From positions 1,040,501-1,104,500 of the forward strand of contig NZ_SAUF01000001.1 of NCBI RefSeq assembly GCF_004023665.1: 64,000 nucleotides of DNA. Reading direction: 5' to 3'. Positions 37,037-46,532 of this stretch are shown here, in pieces. The translations under genes were made by a program, and so were the position numbers. The first letter of the stretch is position 1. Each line of letters starts with the position of its first letter. Under the pieces are notes generated by a model. That model searched no databases. It was not told the origin of the DNA and saw only the letters and a list, made by a program, of their open reading frames with translations. This stretch comes from Afifella aestuarii. Its GTDB lineage: Bacteria > Pseudomonadota > Alphaproteobacteria > Rhizobiales > Afifellaceae.

Positions 37037-37343
37037 CTTTCTTTCCTCGTTGTCGTGATTGGTCCCGCACCTTCAACACGTCGCGAGAAAAAAGGTTCGA
37101 CGCGGGAACTGGCCTCCGTTCCGGGTGATCTTCGTGACGGGGCATGTCCGCATCGAAGAAATTCTCTTCTCGGCGCCCCCAGAGTGACGGCGGGACGGAT
37201 CACCGCGCAATGCGGGGCCGGACCGCGCGACGTGGTCAAATAAAAAGGGGCTGTGCTTGATGCAGTCTGGGGGATCTTCCGCGACTTTCTTCAGCGGCTG
37301 CGGTTGCATTGTTTCCGCAGCCCGGGTCAGTCTGAGCTGATCC
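37037..37343. promoter_or_regulatory. Divergent spacer before the alternative complex III operon
   Basis: This 307-base gap between the SDR gene and actA should hold the operon promoter. An AT-rich patch (GGTCAAATAAAAAGG, 37233-37247) stands out, and GGCTGCGG (37296-37303) pairs with CCGCAGCC (37315-37322) as a hairpin in the likely leader. I see no FNR-type palindrome and no convincing -35/-10 pair. Confidence 0.4.
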
Positions 37344-37997
37344 ATGGCCCAGATTTTCCGCCGTCGCAGCAACGCCATCGTCAAGGTCGCGCTTGTCGCT
37401 GTCGTTTTCGTGCCTGTCGCCGCTCTTGTCTTTGCAGGGGTGATGGCACGCTCGCGTTATACCAACGACATCGGTCTCACTCCCGACCAGCCAGTGCCGT
37501 TCAGCCACCAGCATCATGTCGGCGGTCTCGGTCTCGATTGCCGCTACTGCCACACGGGGGTGGAAGAGGCGGCCTTCGCCGGCGTCCCGCCGACGCACAC
37601 CTGCATGACCTGCCATTCGCAGCTCTGGACCAATGCCGAGATGCTCCGCCCTGTCCGCGAGAGCCTCGCCAGGGATGAGCCGATTGCCTGGAACCGCGTC
37701 ACCAACCTGCCGGACTATGTCTATTTCAACCATTCCGTTCATGTCGAAAACGGCGTCGGCTGCACCACCTGCCACGGTCCCGTCGACAAGATGCCGCTCA
37801 TGCAGAAGGCCGAGCCGATGACCATGCAATGGTGCCTCGACTGCCACCGCGATCCGGCAAAGAACCTGCGCGCACCCGAGGATGTCTTCGCCACCAATTG
37901 GAACTCCGCCGATGGCAAGATCCATGGCCATGAGCGGCTGAAGCGATACGGCATCGATCCTGCAAAACTGACCGATTGCTCCACATGTCATCGCTGA
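37344..37997 (+). CDS. actA: ActA, pentahaem cytochrome c subunit of alternative complex III
   Basis: This 217-residue protein has an uncleaved-type N-terminal membrane helix (about residues 11-33) and five CxxCH haem c sites, at Cys66, Cys87, Cys140, Cys164 and Cys212. That is the haem count of ActA, which takes part in quinol oxidation by alternative complex III on the periplasmic side. The order actA-actB-actC-actD-actE-actF follows exactly. Its end overlaps actB by 13 bases. Confidence 0.95.
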   Translation: MAQIFRRRSNAIVKVALVAVVFVPVAALVFAGVMARSRYTNDIGLTPDQPVPFSHQHHVGGLGLDCRYCHTGVEEAAFAGVPPTHTCMTCHSQLWTNAEMLRPVRESLARDEPIAWNRVTNLPDYVYFNHSVHVENGVGCTTCHGPVDKMPLMQKAEPMTMQWCLDCHRDPAKNLRAPEDVFATNWNSADGKIHGHERLKRYGIDPAKLTDCSTCHR

Positions 37998-40996
37998 AAC
38001 CGCCTCAGGATTCTGGATGTTGCGGCGGCAACTGCGGGAGTAGCGGCGGGCCTGAGCGCTTGTGGCGCTCGCTCTCCGCGCGCGATCGCTCCTCGCCAGC
38101 GGGGGCGGCTAAAGAGCGAAGGTCCGGAGACCGGGCGGCGGAGACCACGAAAGAATTTCCGGATGGCATCCGTATGGGCCCGGTCAATCGGCGCACCGCC
38201 CTGAAGCTTATGGCGGCGAGCGCGGCCCTCTCGGCGGGTGCCTGCGGCCGTCAGCCGGAGACGATCGTTCCCTATGTGAACATGCCGGAGCGGCTGGTGC
38301 CGGGCGAGCCGCTGGCCTTTGCGACCGCAGTGACGCTTGCCGGCATCGCCCAGCCGGTGATCGGCCAGACATTTGACGGAAGGCCGACCAAGCTCGAGCC
38401 GAACGTCGACCATCCGGCCGCGGCGGGCAGCGACGCCTTCACCCAGGCTGCGATCCTGTCGCTTTATGATCCGGATCGCTCGAAGGCGGTGCGCAAGGGG
38501 GCCGACACCGCCTCGTGGGACGGATTTGCCGCCGAATTCCTGCCGCGCATCGAGGGCCATCGCGCCAAGCGGGGAGAGGGGCTCAGGATCCTGACCGGCC
38601 CTAGTACCTCGCCGACCTTTTTCGACCAGATCTCGACGCTGCTCGATCGCTTTCCGGAGGCGCGCTGGCATCAATGGGATCCGCTCGGCGAGGAGAATGT
38701 CCTGGCCGGCACCGAGCTCGCCTTCGGGCGGCGCTTGAAACCCGTCTATCGCTTCGATCGCGCCCGGTGCGTCCTGTCGCTCGATGCCGATTTTCTCGGC
38801 GCCGGCCCCGAACAGACGCTCAACGCGGCGCGCTTCGGCGCGGCGCGGCGGGTCTGGGGTGATAAGCCGGAGGGCTTCCTTCGGCTTCATGTCATCGAGC
38901 CGGTTCTGAGCCTCACTGGCTCCAATGCGGACCATCGGCTCGCCGTGCGACGCGGGCGGGTCGCAGAGCTTGCGCAGATGATCGCCGCTCGGTTTGGCGC
39001 GGACAACCTGCCGGAGGGCAGGGTCGATGAAAATGCCCGGGTCTTCGTCGAGCGCCTGGTGCAGGAGCTTTCGGCCCATCGCGGCCAGGCGCTCGTCGTC
39101 GCCGGGGCTGCACAGCCGGCGGAGGTGCATGCGCTTGCCCATTGGCTCAACGCACAGCATGGTGGTCTTGGCGAGACGGTCGAGTTTCTGCCTGTCGACA
39201 ATGAGGCGCCGTCTCACCTGGGCTTGCGTGAGCTTGTCGAAGAGATCGATGCGGGCAACGTCGAAACCCTCCTGATTTCCGGCACCAATCCCGTCTACAG
39301 CGCGCCTGGGGATTTCGATCTCGCCGACCTCCTCGGCAAGGTGCCATTCTCGGTGCATCACGGGCTTTACCGCAACGAGACGGCGGCGCGCACGACCTGG
39401 CATCTGCCGGCGCTGCACGACCTCGAATCCTGGAGCGATGCGCGCGCCGCCGACGGCACCGTCACGTTGCTCCAGCCGCTGATCACGCCGTTGTTTCGCG
39501 GTCGCTCGCTCTTTTCTGTGCTCGGCGCCTTCTTCGGCGAACTCGATGCGGATGATCGCGAGGTGCTGCGCGCGCATTGGCGGCGCGCGAGCGGTGCCGG
39601 CGATTTCGAGACCTGGTGGCGAAAGAGCCTGCGTGCTGGCTTCGTGGAAGGCTCGGCGCCGCAGAGCTTCCGGCCGAGCGCTGTGGCTGTGCCCAAACCT
39701 GTTGCACCGGCGGTGGAGGACGATGGTTATGAACTCGTCTTCCGCCCCGACACGAAACTCTGGGACGGCGATTTTGCCAACAATGCCTGGCTGCAGGAAT
39801 TGCCCGATCCCGTGACCAAGCTCGTCTGGGGCAATGCGGCACTCGTCTCACCGCGCGATGCGCTCAATCTCGGGATTGAAGACGGAAACCTTCTGGACAT
39901 CAGCCTCGGCGAGAGCCGGCTGATGCTGGCGGCGATGGTGGCCGTCGGCCAGGCGGAGGGGTCGATCGGGCTCGCGCTCGGCTACGGGCGGCCGGAGGCC
40001 GGGGTCATCGGTTCCGCGGTCGGCGTCGACGTCAATCCGCTGCGTCGCCTCGATGCGTTGTGGCATGCGACCGGGGCTCAGCTTCGCGCGATGAGCGATA
40101 CGGGTCGTCTCATCCGCACACAGGAGCATTCCGATATGGAAGGGCGCGAGATCATCCGCGATCTCAGCTTCGCCGATTTCCTGCATGGCGCGGAGGAGAA
40201 AAACGAGGAGGTGCCGCCCTCGCTCTATCCCGATTGGGACTATCCCGATGCAGCCTGGGGCATGGTGATCGACCAGTCAGTGTGCATCGGCTGCAGCGCC
40301 TGCGTGACCGCCTGTCAGTCGGAGAACAACATCCCCGTCGTCGGGCCGGAGGAGGTGGAGCGCGGCCGCGAGATGCACTGGATCAGGATCGATCGCTATT
40401 TCCGTGGCGAGCCGGACGCGGCGGAAGTCCTCTTCCAGCCTGTGCCATGCATGCATTGTGAGAAGGCGCCCTGCGAACCGGTCTGCCCGGTCGAGGCCTC
40501 GGTTCATGATCGCGAAGGCCTCAATGTCCAGGTCTACAATCGCTGCATCGGCACCCGCTTCTGCCAGGCCAACTGCCCCTACAAGGTTCGCCGTTTCAAC
40601 TTCTATGGTTATGGCGATGAGCAGGCCTACGAGAACCTCGACGACCCGCTCTATCACGCGGCCGCCAATCCGGACGTGTCGGTCAGGAGCCGTGGCGTCA
40701 TGGAAAAATGCACCTATTGCGTGCAGCGCATCAGCCGGGCGCAGCAGCGCGCCGACCGAGAGGGGCGGGAGCTCGAGGAGGGCGAGGTGCGCACCGCCTG
40801 CCAGAATGCCTGCCCGACGCAGGCGATCGCCTTCGGCGATATCAATCGCAAGGACAGTCTCGTCTCGCAGCTGAAGGGCGCCCGGCACGAATATGACCTT
40901 CTCGGCGAGCTCGGGACGAGGCCGCGCACCTCCTATCTGGCGCGCATCCGCGCCGAGGCGGCAAGCACCGGATCCGGGCGGGGAGAGGGCGCATGA
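37985..40996 (+). CDS. actB: ActB, molybdopterin-oxidoreductase-like and iron-sulfur subunit of alternative complex III
   Basis: This 1003-residue protein has two parts. The N-terminal three-quarters resemble a molybdopterin oxidoreductase (TAT-like NRRTALKLMAASAALSAGAC region, then SGTNPVYSAPGD) but, as in other ActB proteins, probably lack molybdenum. The C-terminal part carries four ferredoxin-type clusters: CIGCSACVTAC, CMHCEKAPCEPVC, CIGTRFCQANC (one cysteine replaced, suiting a 3Fe-4S cluster) and CTYC with CQNAC. The first 40 residues before the TAT motif contain a Cys/Gly-rich patch. ATG 37985 overlaps the end of actA. Confidence 0.94.
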   Translation: MSSLKPPQDSGCCGGNCGSSGGPERLWRSLSARDRSSPAGAAKERRSGDRAAETTKEFPDGIRMGPVNRRTALKLMAASAALSAGACGRQPETIVPYVNMPERLVPGEPLAFATAVTLAGIAQPVIGQTFDGRPTKLEPNVDHPAAAGSDAFTQAAILSLYDPDRSKAVRKGADTASWDGFAAEFLPRIEGHRAKRGEGLRILTGPSTSPTFFDQISTLLDRFPEARWHQWDPLGEENVLAGTELAFGRRLKPVYRFDRARCVLSLDADFLGAGPEQTLNAARFGAARRVWGDKPEGFLRLHVIEPVLSLTGSNADHRLAVRRGRVAELAQMIAARFGADNLPEGRVDENARVFVERLVQELSAHRGQALVVAGAAQPAEVHALAHWLNAQHGGLGETVEFLPVDNEAPSHLGLRELVEEIDAGNVETLLISGTNPVYSAPGDFDLADLLGKVPFSVHHGLYRNETAARTTWHLPALHDLESWSDARAADGTVTLLQPLITPLFRGRSLFSVLGAFFGELDADDREVLRAHWRRASGAGDFETWWRKSLRAGFVEGSAPQSFRPSAVAVPKPVAPAVEDDGYELVFRPDTKLWDGDFANNAWLQELPDPVTKLVWGNAALVSPRDALNLGIEDGNLLDISLGESRLMLAAMVAVGQAEGSIGLALGYGRPEAGVIGSAVGVDVNPLRRLDALWHATGAQLRAMSDTGRLIRTQEHSDMEGREIIRDLSFADFLHGAEEKNEEVPPSLYPDWDYPDAAWGMVIDQSVCIGCSACVTACQSENNIPVVGPEEVERGREMHWIRIDRYFRGEPDAAEVLFQPVPCMHCEKAPCEPVCPVEASVHDREGLNVQVYNRCIGTRFCQANCPYKVRRFNFYGYGDEQAYENLDDPLYHAAANPDVSVRSRGVMEKCTYCVQRISRAQQRADREGRELEEGEVRTACQNACPTQAIAFGDINRKDSLVSQLKGARHEYDLLGELGTRPRTSYLARIRAEAASTGSGRGEGA

Positions 40997-42390
40997 GCGC
41001 CAGCGCCTCCACGACGCCGGAGACGGCCGAAGCGCGGCAAGAACCCTTGCGTGGCCCAGCGCAATACCTGCCGGAGCCGATGAGCTATGAGGCGATCACC
41101 AGCGAGGTCATGAACCCGCTGTTGATGACACGGGTCGGGCGCATCTGGTGGATCTCGCTCCTCGTCAGTCTGGCGCTGACGGTGATGATGGTCGTGTCGA
41201 TCCTCTGGCTCTTCGCCAACGGGATCGGGGTGTGGGGCCTCAACCAGTCGAACATCTGGGGCTTCGCGATCGCCAATTACGTCTGGTGGATCGGCATCGG
41301 CAATGCCGGCACGCTCATCTCCTCGATGCTGCTTTTGACGCGGCAGCGATGGCGCGCCTCCGTCAACCGTTTCGCCGAGGCAATGACCTTGTTCGCCGCC
41401 GCTATTGCCGGGCTCTACCCGATCCTGCATCTCGGACGGCCGTGGTTCTTCTACTGGCTCATGCCCTATCCCAATACGATGGGCGTCTGGCCGCAATGGC
41501 GCAGCCCGCTCGTCTGGGACTTCTTCGCCATTGCGAGCTACCTGATCTTTTCGCTGCTCTTCTGGTACACCGGCCTCATCCCCGATCTCGCGACCGCGCG
41601 CGACAGGGCCGCTCCGGGACTCCGGCGGGCGCTCTACGGCTTCATGTCCTTTGGCTGGACTGGCTCCGCCTCCGACTGGCTGCGGCTCGAGAGCTTTTAC
41701 AAGACGGCGGCGGCGATGGCCGTGCCGCTCGTCTTCTCCGTCCATTCCGTCGTCGGGCTCGACTTCGCGGCCGGTCTCGCACCCGGCTGGGCGGAGACGA
41801 TCTTCCCGCCTTATTTCGTCTTTGGTGCGGCCTATTCAGGCTTTGCCATGGTGGTGACGCTCGCGATCCCGATCCGCTGGGCCTTCAACCTGCAGGGGCT
41901 CGTCACCCGAAGCCATCTCAACGTGATGGGCAAGATGCTCCTCTTCCTATCGCTCATCATGTCCATCTCCTACGCCACGGAATGGTTCATGGCCTGGTAT
42001 GCGGGCTCGGAGGCGGAGCGCGATCTGATCCTCTTCAAGTTCTTCGGCGCCTACGCGCCCTATTACTGGCTGATGCTCGCCTGCAATTGCGTCATCCCGC
42101 TCGCCCTCTGGGTTCCCGCGGTGCGGCGCACGCCGAAGCTCATCCTGGCGGTGGCGCTCGCCATCAATCTCGGGATGTGGCTTGAACGCATCTTGATCAC
42201 CACGACGACGCCCTCGCACGGGCACCTGCCGTCGAGCTGGCAGATCTACACGCCGACCATCTGGGACTGGACCTTGTGGTTCGGCACGCTCGGCTTCTTC
42301 ACGCTTCTCTTCCTCATCTTCGTGCGGCTCGTTCCTTTCATCTCGCTGCATGAGGTGAAGCAGTTCGACTGGCAGAGGAGGCGCGCATGA
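40993..42390 (+). CDS. actC: ActC, NrfD/PsrC-like quinol-oxidising membrane subunit of alternative complex III
   Basis: This 465-residue protein has about ten membrane helices of the polysulfide-reductase (NrfD/PsrC) type. WWIGIGNAGTLISSMLLL, LGRPWFFYWLMPYPN and SVHSVVGLDFA are typical, and NLGMWLERILI occurs near the end. In alternative complex III ActC binds quinol and, with ActF, may contribute to proton translocation. It overlaps actB and actD by four bases on each side. Confidence 0.94.
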   Translation: MSASASTTPETAEARQEPLRGPAQYLPEPMSYEAITSEVMNPLLMTRVGRIWWISLLVSLALTVMMVVSILWLFANGIGVWGLNQSNIWGFAIANYVWWIGIGNAGTLISSMLLLTRQRWRASVNRFAEAMTLFAAAIAGLYPILHLGRPWFFYWLMPYPNTMGVWPQWRSPLVWDFFAIASYLIFSLLFWYTGLIPDLATARDRAAPGLRRALYGFMSFGWTGSASDWLRLESFYKTAAAMAVPLVFSVHSVVGLDFAAGLAPGWAETIFPPYFVFGAAYSGFAMVVTLAIPIRWAFNLQGLVTRSHLNVMGKMLLFLSLIMSISYATEWFMAWYAGSEAERDLILFKFFGAYAPYYWLMLACNCVIPLALWVPAVRRTPKLILAVALAINLGMWLERILITTTTPSHGHLPSSWQIYTPTIWDWTLWFGTLGFFTLLFLIFVRLVPFISLHEVKQFDWQRRRA

Positions 42391-42905
42391 GCGGGCATCA
42401 CCTCCTAGCCGGTTTCGCCGAACCCGGTGAACTGATGGGGGCAATTGAGAAGGCGCGGGAGGCGGGCTTCTCTGATCTCGAGGCGTATTCGCCCTTTGCG
42501 ATCGAGGGCGTTGCGGAAGCGATCGGCCATCGTCCGACGCGCATCCGTATCGTCATGGCCGTTGCCGGCGTGATCGGCGCTGCCTGCGGCTTCGGCCTGC
42601 AGGCGTGGAGCGCCATGGTCGCTTACCCGATCAATTCCGGCGGCCGGCCTTTGTTCTCCTGGCCGGCTTTCATGCTTGTGACCTTCGAGCTCACAGTTCT
42701 TTTCGCGGTCGTTGCAGGCTTCGTGGCCTTCATCCTGCGCTCCGGGCTGACAAAGCTGCACCAGCCGCTCTTCGCGGCGCCGAATTTCCATCGTGCCTCG
42801 CATGATCTCTTCTTTCTGCGCGTGACGGTGGATGGCGACGCCAATGCGGCGCGCGAACTCCTTAAGGGGCTGTCGCCGATCGTCATCGACGAGGTGCCGG
42901 CATGA
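42387..42905 (+). CDS. actD: ActD, small membrane subunit of alternative complex III
   Basis: This 172-residue protein (DUF3341) has a soluble N-terminal segment with AGFSDLEAYSPFAIEG and two membrane helices (about residues 50-73 and 88-115). SGGRPLFSWPAFMLVTFELT is the family core. It carries no cofactor and packs against ActC. Overlaps of four bases with actC and actE tie it into the operon. Confidence 0.93.
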   Translation: MSGHHLLAGFAEPGELMGAIEKAREAGFSDLEAYSPFAIEGVAEAIGHRPTRIRIVMAVAGVIGAACGFGLQAWSAMVAYPINSGGRPLFSWPAFMLVTFELTVLFAVVAGFVAFILRSGLTKLHQPLFAAPNFHRASHDLFFLRVTVDGDANAARELLKGLSPIVIDEVPA

Positions 42906-43399
42906 GGTGGCTCGCCATCCTCCCCGCTCTTCTCCTGCTTGCCGGCTGTCAGGAACAGGAGATGGCGAAGCAGCCGAAGCTGAAGACTTATGCCTTCGCC
43001 GAAGCTTTTGCGGGTCAAAGCGCCGCCAGGCCGCTGCCGGAGGGCGTCGTGGCGCGCTCCGATCCGGTCGATGCGCAACAGGCTTTGGCGCCGCCGAAGC
43101 CGACGCTGGCGCTCGTTCAGCGGGGGCGCGAGCGCTTCGAGATCTTCTGCGCGCCGTGCCACGGCTATGCCGGCTATGGCGACGGCATGATCGTCGCACG
43201 CGGTTTCCCGCAGCCGCCATCATTTCATTCGGATCGGCTCCGGGCGACGTCGGCGCAGCACATCTTCGATGTCATCACCAATGGCTACGGCGTCATGTAT
43301 TCCTATGGCGACCGCGTGCCGCCCAAGGATCGCTGGGCGATTGCGCTTTATCTACGCGCCTTGCAGCTCTCGCAGATGCAGGAAGGAGTCGGGCAATGA
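42902..43399 (+). CDS. actE: ActE, monohaem cytochrome c lipoprotein of alternative complex III
   Basis: This 165-residue protein has a lipoprotein signal (MRWLAILPALLLLAGC, lipidated Cys16) and one haem c motif at Cys83-His87 (CAPCHGYAGYGDG). ActE passes electrons from ActA to the acceptor, here probably the cytochrome c domain of the following caa3 oxidase. It overlaps actD and actF by four bases each. Confidence 0.93.
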   Translation: MRWLAILPALLLLAGCQEQEMAKQPKLKTYAFAEAFAGQSAARPLPEGVVARSDPVDAQQALAPPKPTLALVQRGRERFEIFCAPCHGYAGYGDGMIVARGFPQPPSFHSDRLRATSAQHIFDVITNGYGVMYSYGDRVPPKDRWAIALYLRALQLSQMQEGVGQ

Positions 43400-44454
43400 C
43401 AGCTCCCGCGCTCGCTCTGCGCCCGCAGGGTTGGCGGATGTCGCTTCTTCTCCTCGCGGTGATCGTGTTGGTGGCGCTCGTTGTCGCGGCCGTTTTCCTG
43501 ACGCCGCCGGGGCTTTCAGGTGCCTGGCTTATTGCCTGGCTCTTCCTGCTCGGCTTTCCGTCCGGAAGTCTCGTCCTTCTTCTCGCGCACGGCCTGACGG
43601 GCGGTGATTGGGGATTTGTTGCGCGGCCCTTCCTGGCGGCGATGGCGCTCACGATGCCGCTCCTTGCCGTCGCCTTCGTGCCCATCTCATTGTCGCTGCC
43701 GGATATCTATGTCTGGGCCGGCCATGCGGAGGCCGTGCGGCACGAGGCGGTGGCAGAGTTTTATCTCAACGCTCCCGCCTTCCTCCTGCGCAGCATCGTC
43801 ATTCTGGCGATCTGGTCGGTGCTTGGCGTCCTTGCGGCGCTCGTCCCGCTCGGGCCGGTTGTGTCAGCGGTCGGCATCCTCCTTTACGGCCTCAGCATCA
43901 GTTTCGGCAGCATCGACTGGCTGATGTCGCTCGACCCGAAATGGTTCTCCACCGCCTATCCGGCGCTCCTCAGCGTCTCGGAGATAGGATCGGCGCTCGC
44001 GCTTGTTGCGGTCCTGCGTGCGGTCTTCGGTCAGGAGGTTCGGAACGGCGATTTTGCCGGTCTCCTCATCGCCGCCATTCTCGGCGTCACCTACCTTGCC
44101 TTCATCCAGTATCTCGTCATGTGGTCCGGCAATCTGCCGGAGAAGGTCGGATGGTATGTGGCACGGCTTACGCCCTCCGGCACCGCGCTTGTCGCCGCCA
44201 CCTTCATCGTCGGCTCGGTTCTGCCCTTTTCGATGCTTCTCTTCTCCGCGGTGCGGAAGAGTGCGCGCTGGACAGGGGTCGCCGGCCTCTTTTGTCTCAT
44301 CGGTCTTTATCTGCACCTGACCTGGCTCGTCGGGCTCGCGCCGGCAGTGGCGTGGCTTGCGCTTTTGCTGACGATCCTTCTCGGCGGCGCCTGGCTCGCC
44401 ATCGTCGTGTCACTCCTTGGCGCACGTCACGAAGGGGAGGAGCGTCATGCCTGA
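43396..44454 (+). CDS. actF: ActF, NrfD-like membrane subunit of alternative complex III
   Basis: This 352-residue protein starts at ATG 43396 within the actE stop region; a longer in-frame reading overlaps actE and is spurious. It has about ten helices, with FGSIDWLMSLDPKWFST and YLAFIQYLVMWSGNLPEKVGW, which are characteristic of ActF. It is the second quinone-reductase-like membrane subunit of the complex. Eight bases at its end overlap the next small ORF. Confidence 0.93.
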   Translation: MTAPALALRPQGWRMSLLLLAVIVLVALVVAAVFLTPPGLSGAWLIAWLFLLGFPSGSLVLLLAHGLTGGDWGFVARPFLAAMALTMPLLAVAFVPISLSLPDIYVWAGHAEAVRHEAVAEFYLNAPAFLLRSIVILAIWSVLGVLAALVPLGPVVSAVGILLYGLSISFGSIDWLMSLDPKWFSTAYPALLSVSEIGSALALVAVLRAVFGQEVRNGDFAGLLIAAILGVTYLAFIQYLVMWSGNLPEKVGWYVARLTPSGTALVAATFIVGSVLPFSMLLFSAVRKSARWTGVAGLFCLIGLYLHLTWLVGLAPAVAWLALLLTILLGGAWLAIVVSLLGARHEGEERHA

Positions 44455-44797
44455 ACAAAGCTGGCGTGCCCACGAAGCGGCCGAGGTCCCGGGGACGAGG
44501 GTGTTTCTGGCGGGCGCAGCGCTTCTCGGTCTCATGGTCTTCACGCTCGCGCTCGTCGCATTCCTCTTCACCTTCGTCGGCCAGCCGATCGAGCAGACCC
44601 TGCCGCGGCCGATGCGGCCGGCGGGGCCTGCTCTCCAGGTCGATCCGGTCGGGGATCTGCAGGCCTATCGGGTGCGCGAAGGAAAGCGCCTCAACGACGC
44701 CGTGGCGATGCCCATCGACGAGGCGATGAAGACCGTTGCCGCCCGACCCGACCCCTATGCGCCGCTCCTGCCGCCACAATCGGAGGAGGTCCGATGA
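44447..44797 (+). CDS. Small single-helix membrane protein, possible ActG-like subunit
   Basis: This 116-residue protein has one strong membrane helix (about residues 20-46, FLAGAALLGLMVFTLALVAF) followed by a proline-rich soluble tail of 70 residues ending LLPPQSEEVR. I do not recognise a cofactor or catalytic motif. Its overlaps of eight bases with actF and four with the SCO gene show that it belongs to the operon. Known alternative complex III includes a small helical subunit, ActG, and this ORF is a candidate for that role; it may instead be a caa3 accessory protein. Confidence 0.7.
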   Translation: MPEQSWRAHEAAEVPGTRVFLAGAALLGLMVFTLALVAFLFTFVGQPIEQTLPRPMRPAGPALQVDPVGDLQAYRVREGKRLNDAVAMPIDEAMKTVAARPDPYAPLLPPQSEEVR

Positions 44798-45588
44798 GAT
44801 CGCTCGTCCTTGCTCTTTTCCTGTGTTTCGCCGCCATGCCAGGCGTTGCTCTTGCGGGGCTCGCGAAATCCGAGATCGACACGGTTGGCGTCACCAAGCG
44901 CATCGGCGCGCCGCTCAAGGCCGATCATCTCGTCGATCTTGAAGGAGAGCCCGCGCCGCTGCCGGCTTCCGGCGACAAACCCGATCTCGTCCTCTTCGTC
45001 GATTTTACCTGCGAAACGTCCTGCGGTGTCTCTGCCGACGCGCTCCTGTCGCGGCTCTCGGGGCTGACGCTGAAGCCTGGTGACGATTTCGATCTTTCCA
45101 TCATCGGGCTCGACCCTAAGGACGGGCAGGCGGAGGCGAAGACCTTTGCCGAGGAGCATATCCCGAAGACGGAGCGCTGGCAGGCGGTGCGCGTTCTGCG
45201 CGGCGACAAGAGCGAGATCGCCCATCTCCTCGATACGGCCGGCATCCGTATTTCCTACGACAAGGAGCGTGATCAGTTCGCGCATCCGACCGCCGCCGTC
45301 CTGCTCGACAAATCCGGCGAGATCCGCCGTTATGTCGATCCATTCGCCTCGGAACCTCTCGATTTCCGTCTCGCCCTGACGGATGCCGGCGACGGCAGTG
45401 TCGGATCGCTCGGCGACCGGTTGTTCCTGCTCTGCTATGGCTGGAATCCTGCGACCGGCACCTATTCTCCGCTGATTGCGCGCATCCTGACGATCTCTGC
45501 CGCCTTGAGCGTGGCCGCGATCGCAGCGCTCGTCCTAACGCTTCTGTGGCGTGAGCGGCGTGGCAAGGGCCGGGAGAGCACGGCATGA
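44794..45588 (+). CDS. SCO1/SenC-type copper chaperone
   Basis: This 264-residue protein has a Sec signal (MRSLVLALFLCFAAMPGVAL), the copper-binding CETSC motif (Cys-x3-Cys) and a later His in DQFAHPTAAVLL, the SCO ligand set. A C-terminal helix (about residues 232-254) anchors it to the membrane. SCO proteins deliver copper to the CuA site of oxidase subunit II, which is encoded next with a four-base overlap. The position between complex III and oxidase genes suggests joint assembly. Confidence 0.92.
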   Translation: MRSLVLALFLCFAAMPGVALAGLAKSEIDTVGVTKRIGAPLKADHLVDLEGEPAPLPASGDKPDLVLFVDFTCETSCGVSADALLSRLSGLTLKPGDDFDLSIIGLDPKDGQAEAKTFAEEHIPKTERWQAVRVLRGDKSEIAHLLDTAGIRISYDKERDQFAHPTAAVLLDKSGEIRRYVDPFASEPLDFRLALTDAGDGSVGSLGDRLFLLCYGWNPATGTYSPLIARILTISAALSVAAIAALVLTLLWRERRGKGRESTA

Positions 45589-46532
45589 GCGGTCTCTCCA
45601 GTTTTATCTCTGCGGCGTCGGAACGGGCGCGTCAGACCGATCTCCTCTTCTTCTCGGCGACCGCGCTCTCCGCCTTCATCATCCTTCTCGTCGCTGGCCT
45701 GATCATCGGGCTTTCGATCCGTTATCGGAAGAATTCCACCGCCGACCGATCGGAATTGCCATCGCTGCTGCAGCGGGAGTTCGAGACCGGCTGGACGCTC
45801 GCCACCGTGCTTCTCTTCGTGACGATCTTTGGCTGGGCGTCGGCACAAGGTTTTGGGGCTATGACGCCAGCGGGCGAGCCGCTGCAGATCAACGTCGTTG
45901 CCAAGCAATGGATGTGGAAGAGCGAACATCCAGGCGGCGAGCGCGAGATCAACGAGCTGCATGTGCCGGCGGACCGGGCGATCCTGCTGTCGATGAATTC
46001 GCAGGACGTGATCCACTCGTTTTTCGTGCCGGCGTTGCGCATCAAGCAGGATGTGGTGCCGGGCCACACGGAAGCCCTGTCCTTCATCGCCGACAAACCC
46101 GGGACCTATGCGCTTCTCTGCGCGGAATATTGCGGCACCCAGCATTCCAAGATGACCGGCAAAGTCATCGTCATGGAAGAAGAGGATTACGCTGACTGGC
46201 TTTCCCACCAGGAGGCCGACAATTCTCTCGCGGCGCAGGGCGAACGGCTGTTCACGACGCTCGGATGTTCGGGGTGTCACGGCAACAGCGCCAATGTCCG
46301 CGCGCCGCCCCTCGAATATGTCTACGGCTCTCCGGTGGCACTCGCCGACGGGCGGATCGTGGAGGCGGATGACGCTTATCTGCGCGATTCCATCCTGCAG
46401 CCGAAGCGCGATGTCGTCGCCGGTTTCAAGCCGATCATGCCGAGCTTTGCCGGACGCGTCTCGGAGGCGAACCTTCTGGCGCTCCTCGCCTATTTGAAGA
46501 AGAAGCCACAGCAAGAGGCCCGCGATGACTGA
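45585..46532 (+). CDS. coxB: Cytochrome c oxidase subunit II with fused cytochrome c (caa3 type)
   Basis: This 315-residue subunit has two N-terminal helices and a periplasmic cupredoxin domain whose CuA ligands are His144, Cys179, Glu181, Cys183, His187 and Met190 ([13 protein letters not shown]). A C-terminal cytochrome c domain has haem motif CSGCH at 228-232. The fusion defines caa3 oxidases and lets subunit II take electrons directly, here probably from ActE. It is coupled to the SCO gene and to coxA by short overlaps. Confidence 0.95.
   Translation: MSGLSSFISAASERARQTDLLFFSATALSAFIILLVAGLIIGLSIRYRKNSTADRSELPSLLQREFETGWTLATVLLFVTIFGWASAQGFGAMTPAGEPLQINVVAKQWMWKSEHPGGEREINELHVPADRAILLSMNSQDVIHSFFVPALRIKQDVVPGHTEALSFIADKPGTYALLCAEYCGTQHSKMTGKVIVMEEEDYADWLSHQEADNSLAAQGERLFTTLGCSGCHGNSANVRAPPLEYVYGSPVALADGRIVEADDAYLRDSILQPKRDVVAGFKPIMPSFAGRVSEANLLALLAYLKKKPQQEARDD

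Noticed and set aside
37985-40100. ActB as a catalytic molybdenum enzyme
   Set aside because: The place in an act operon and known ActB biology indicate a cofactor-less molybdopterin-like domain that serves a structural and electron-transfer role.
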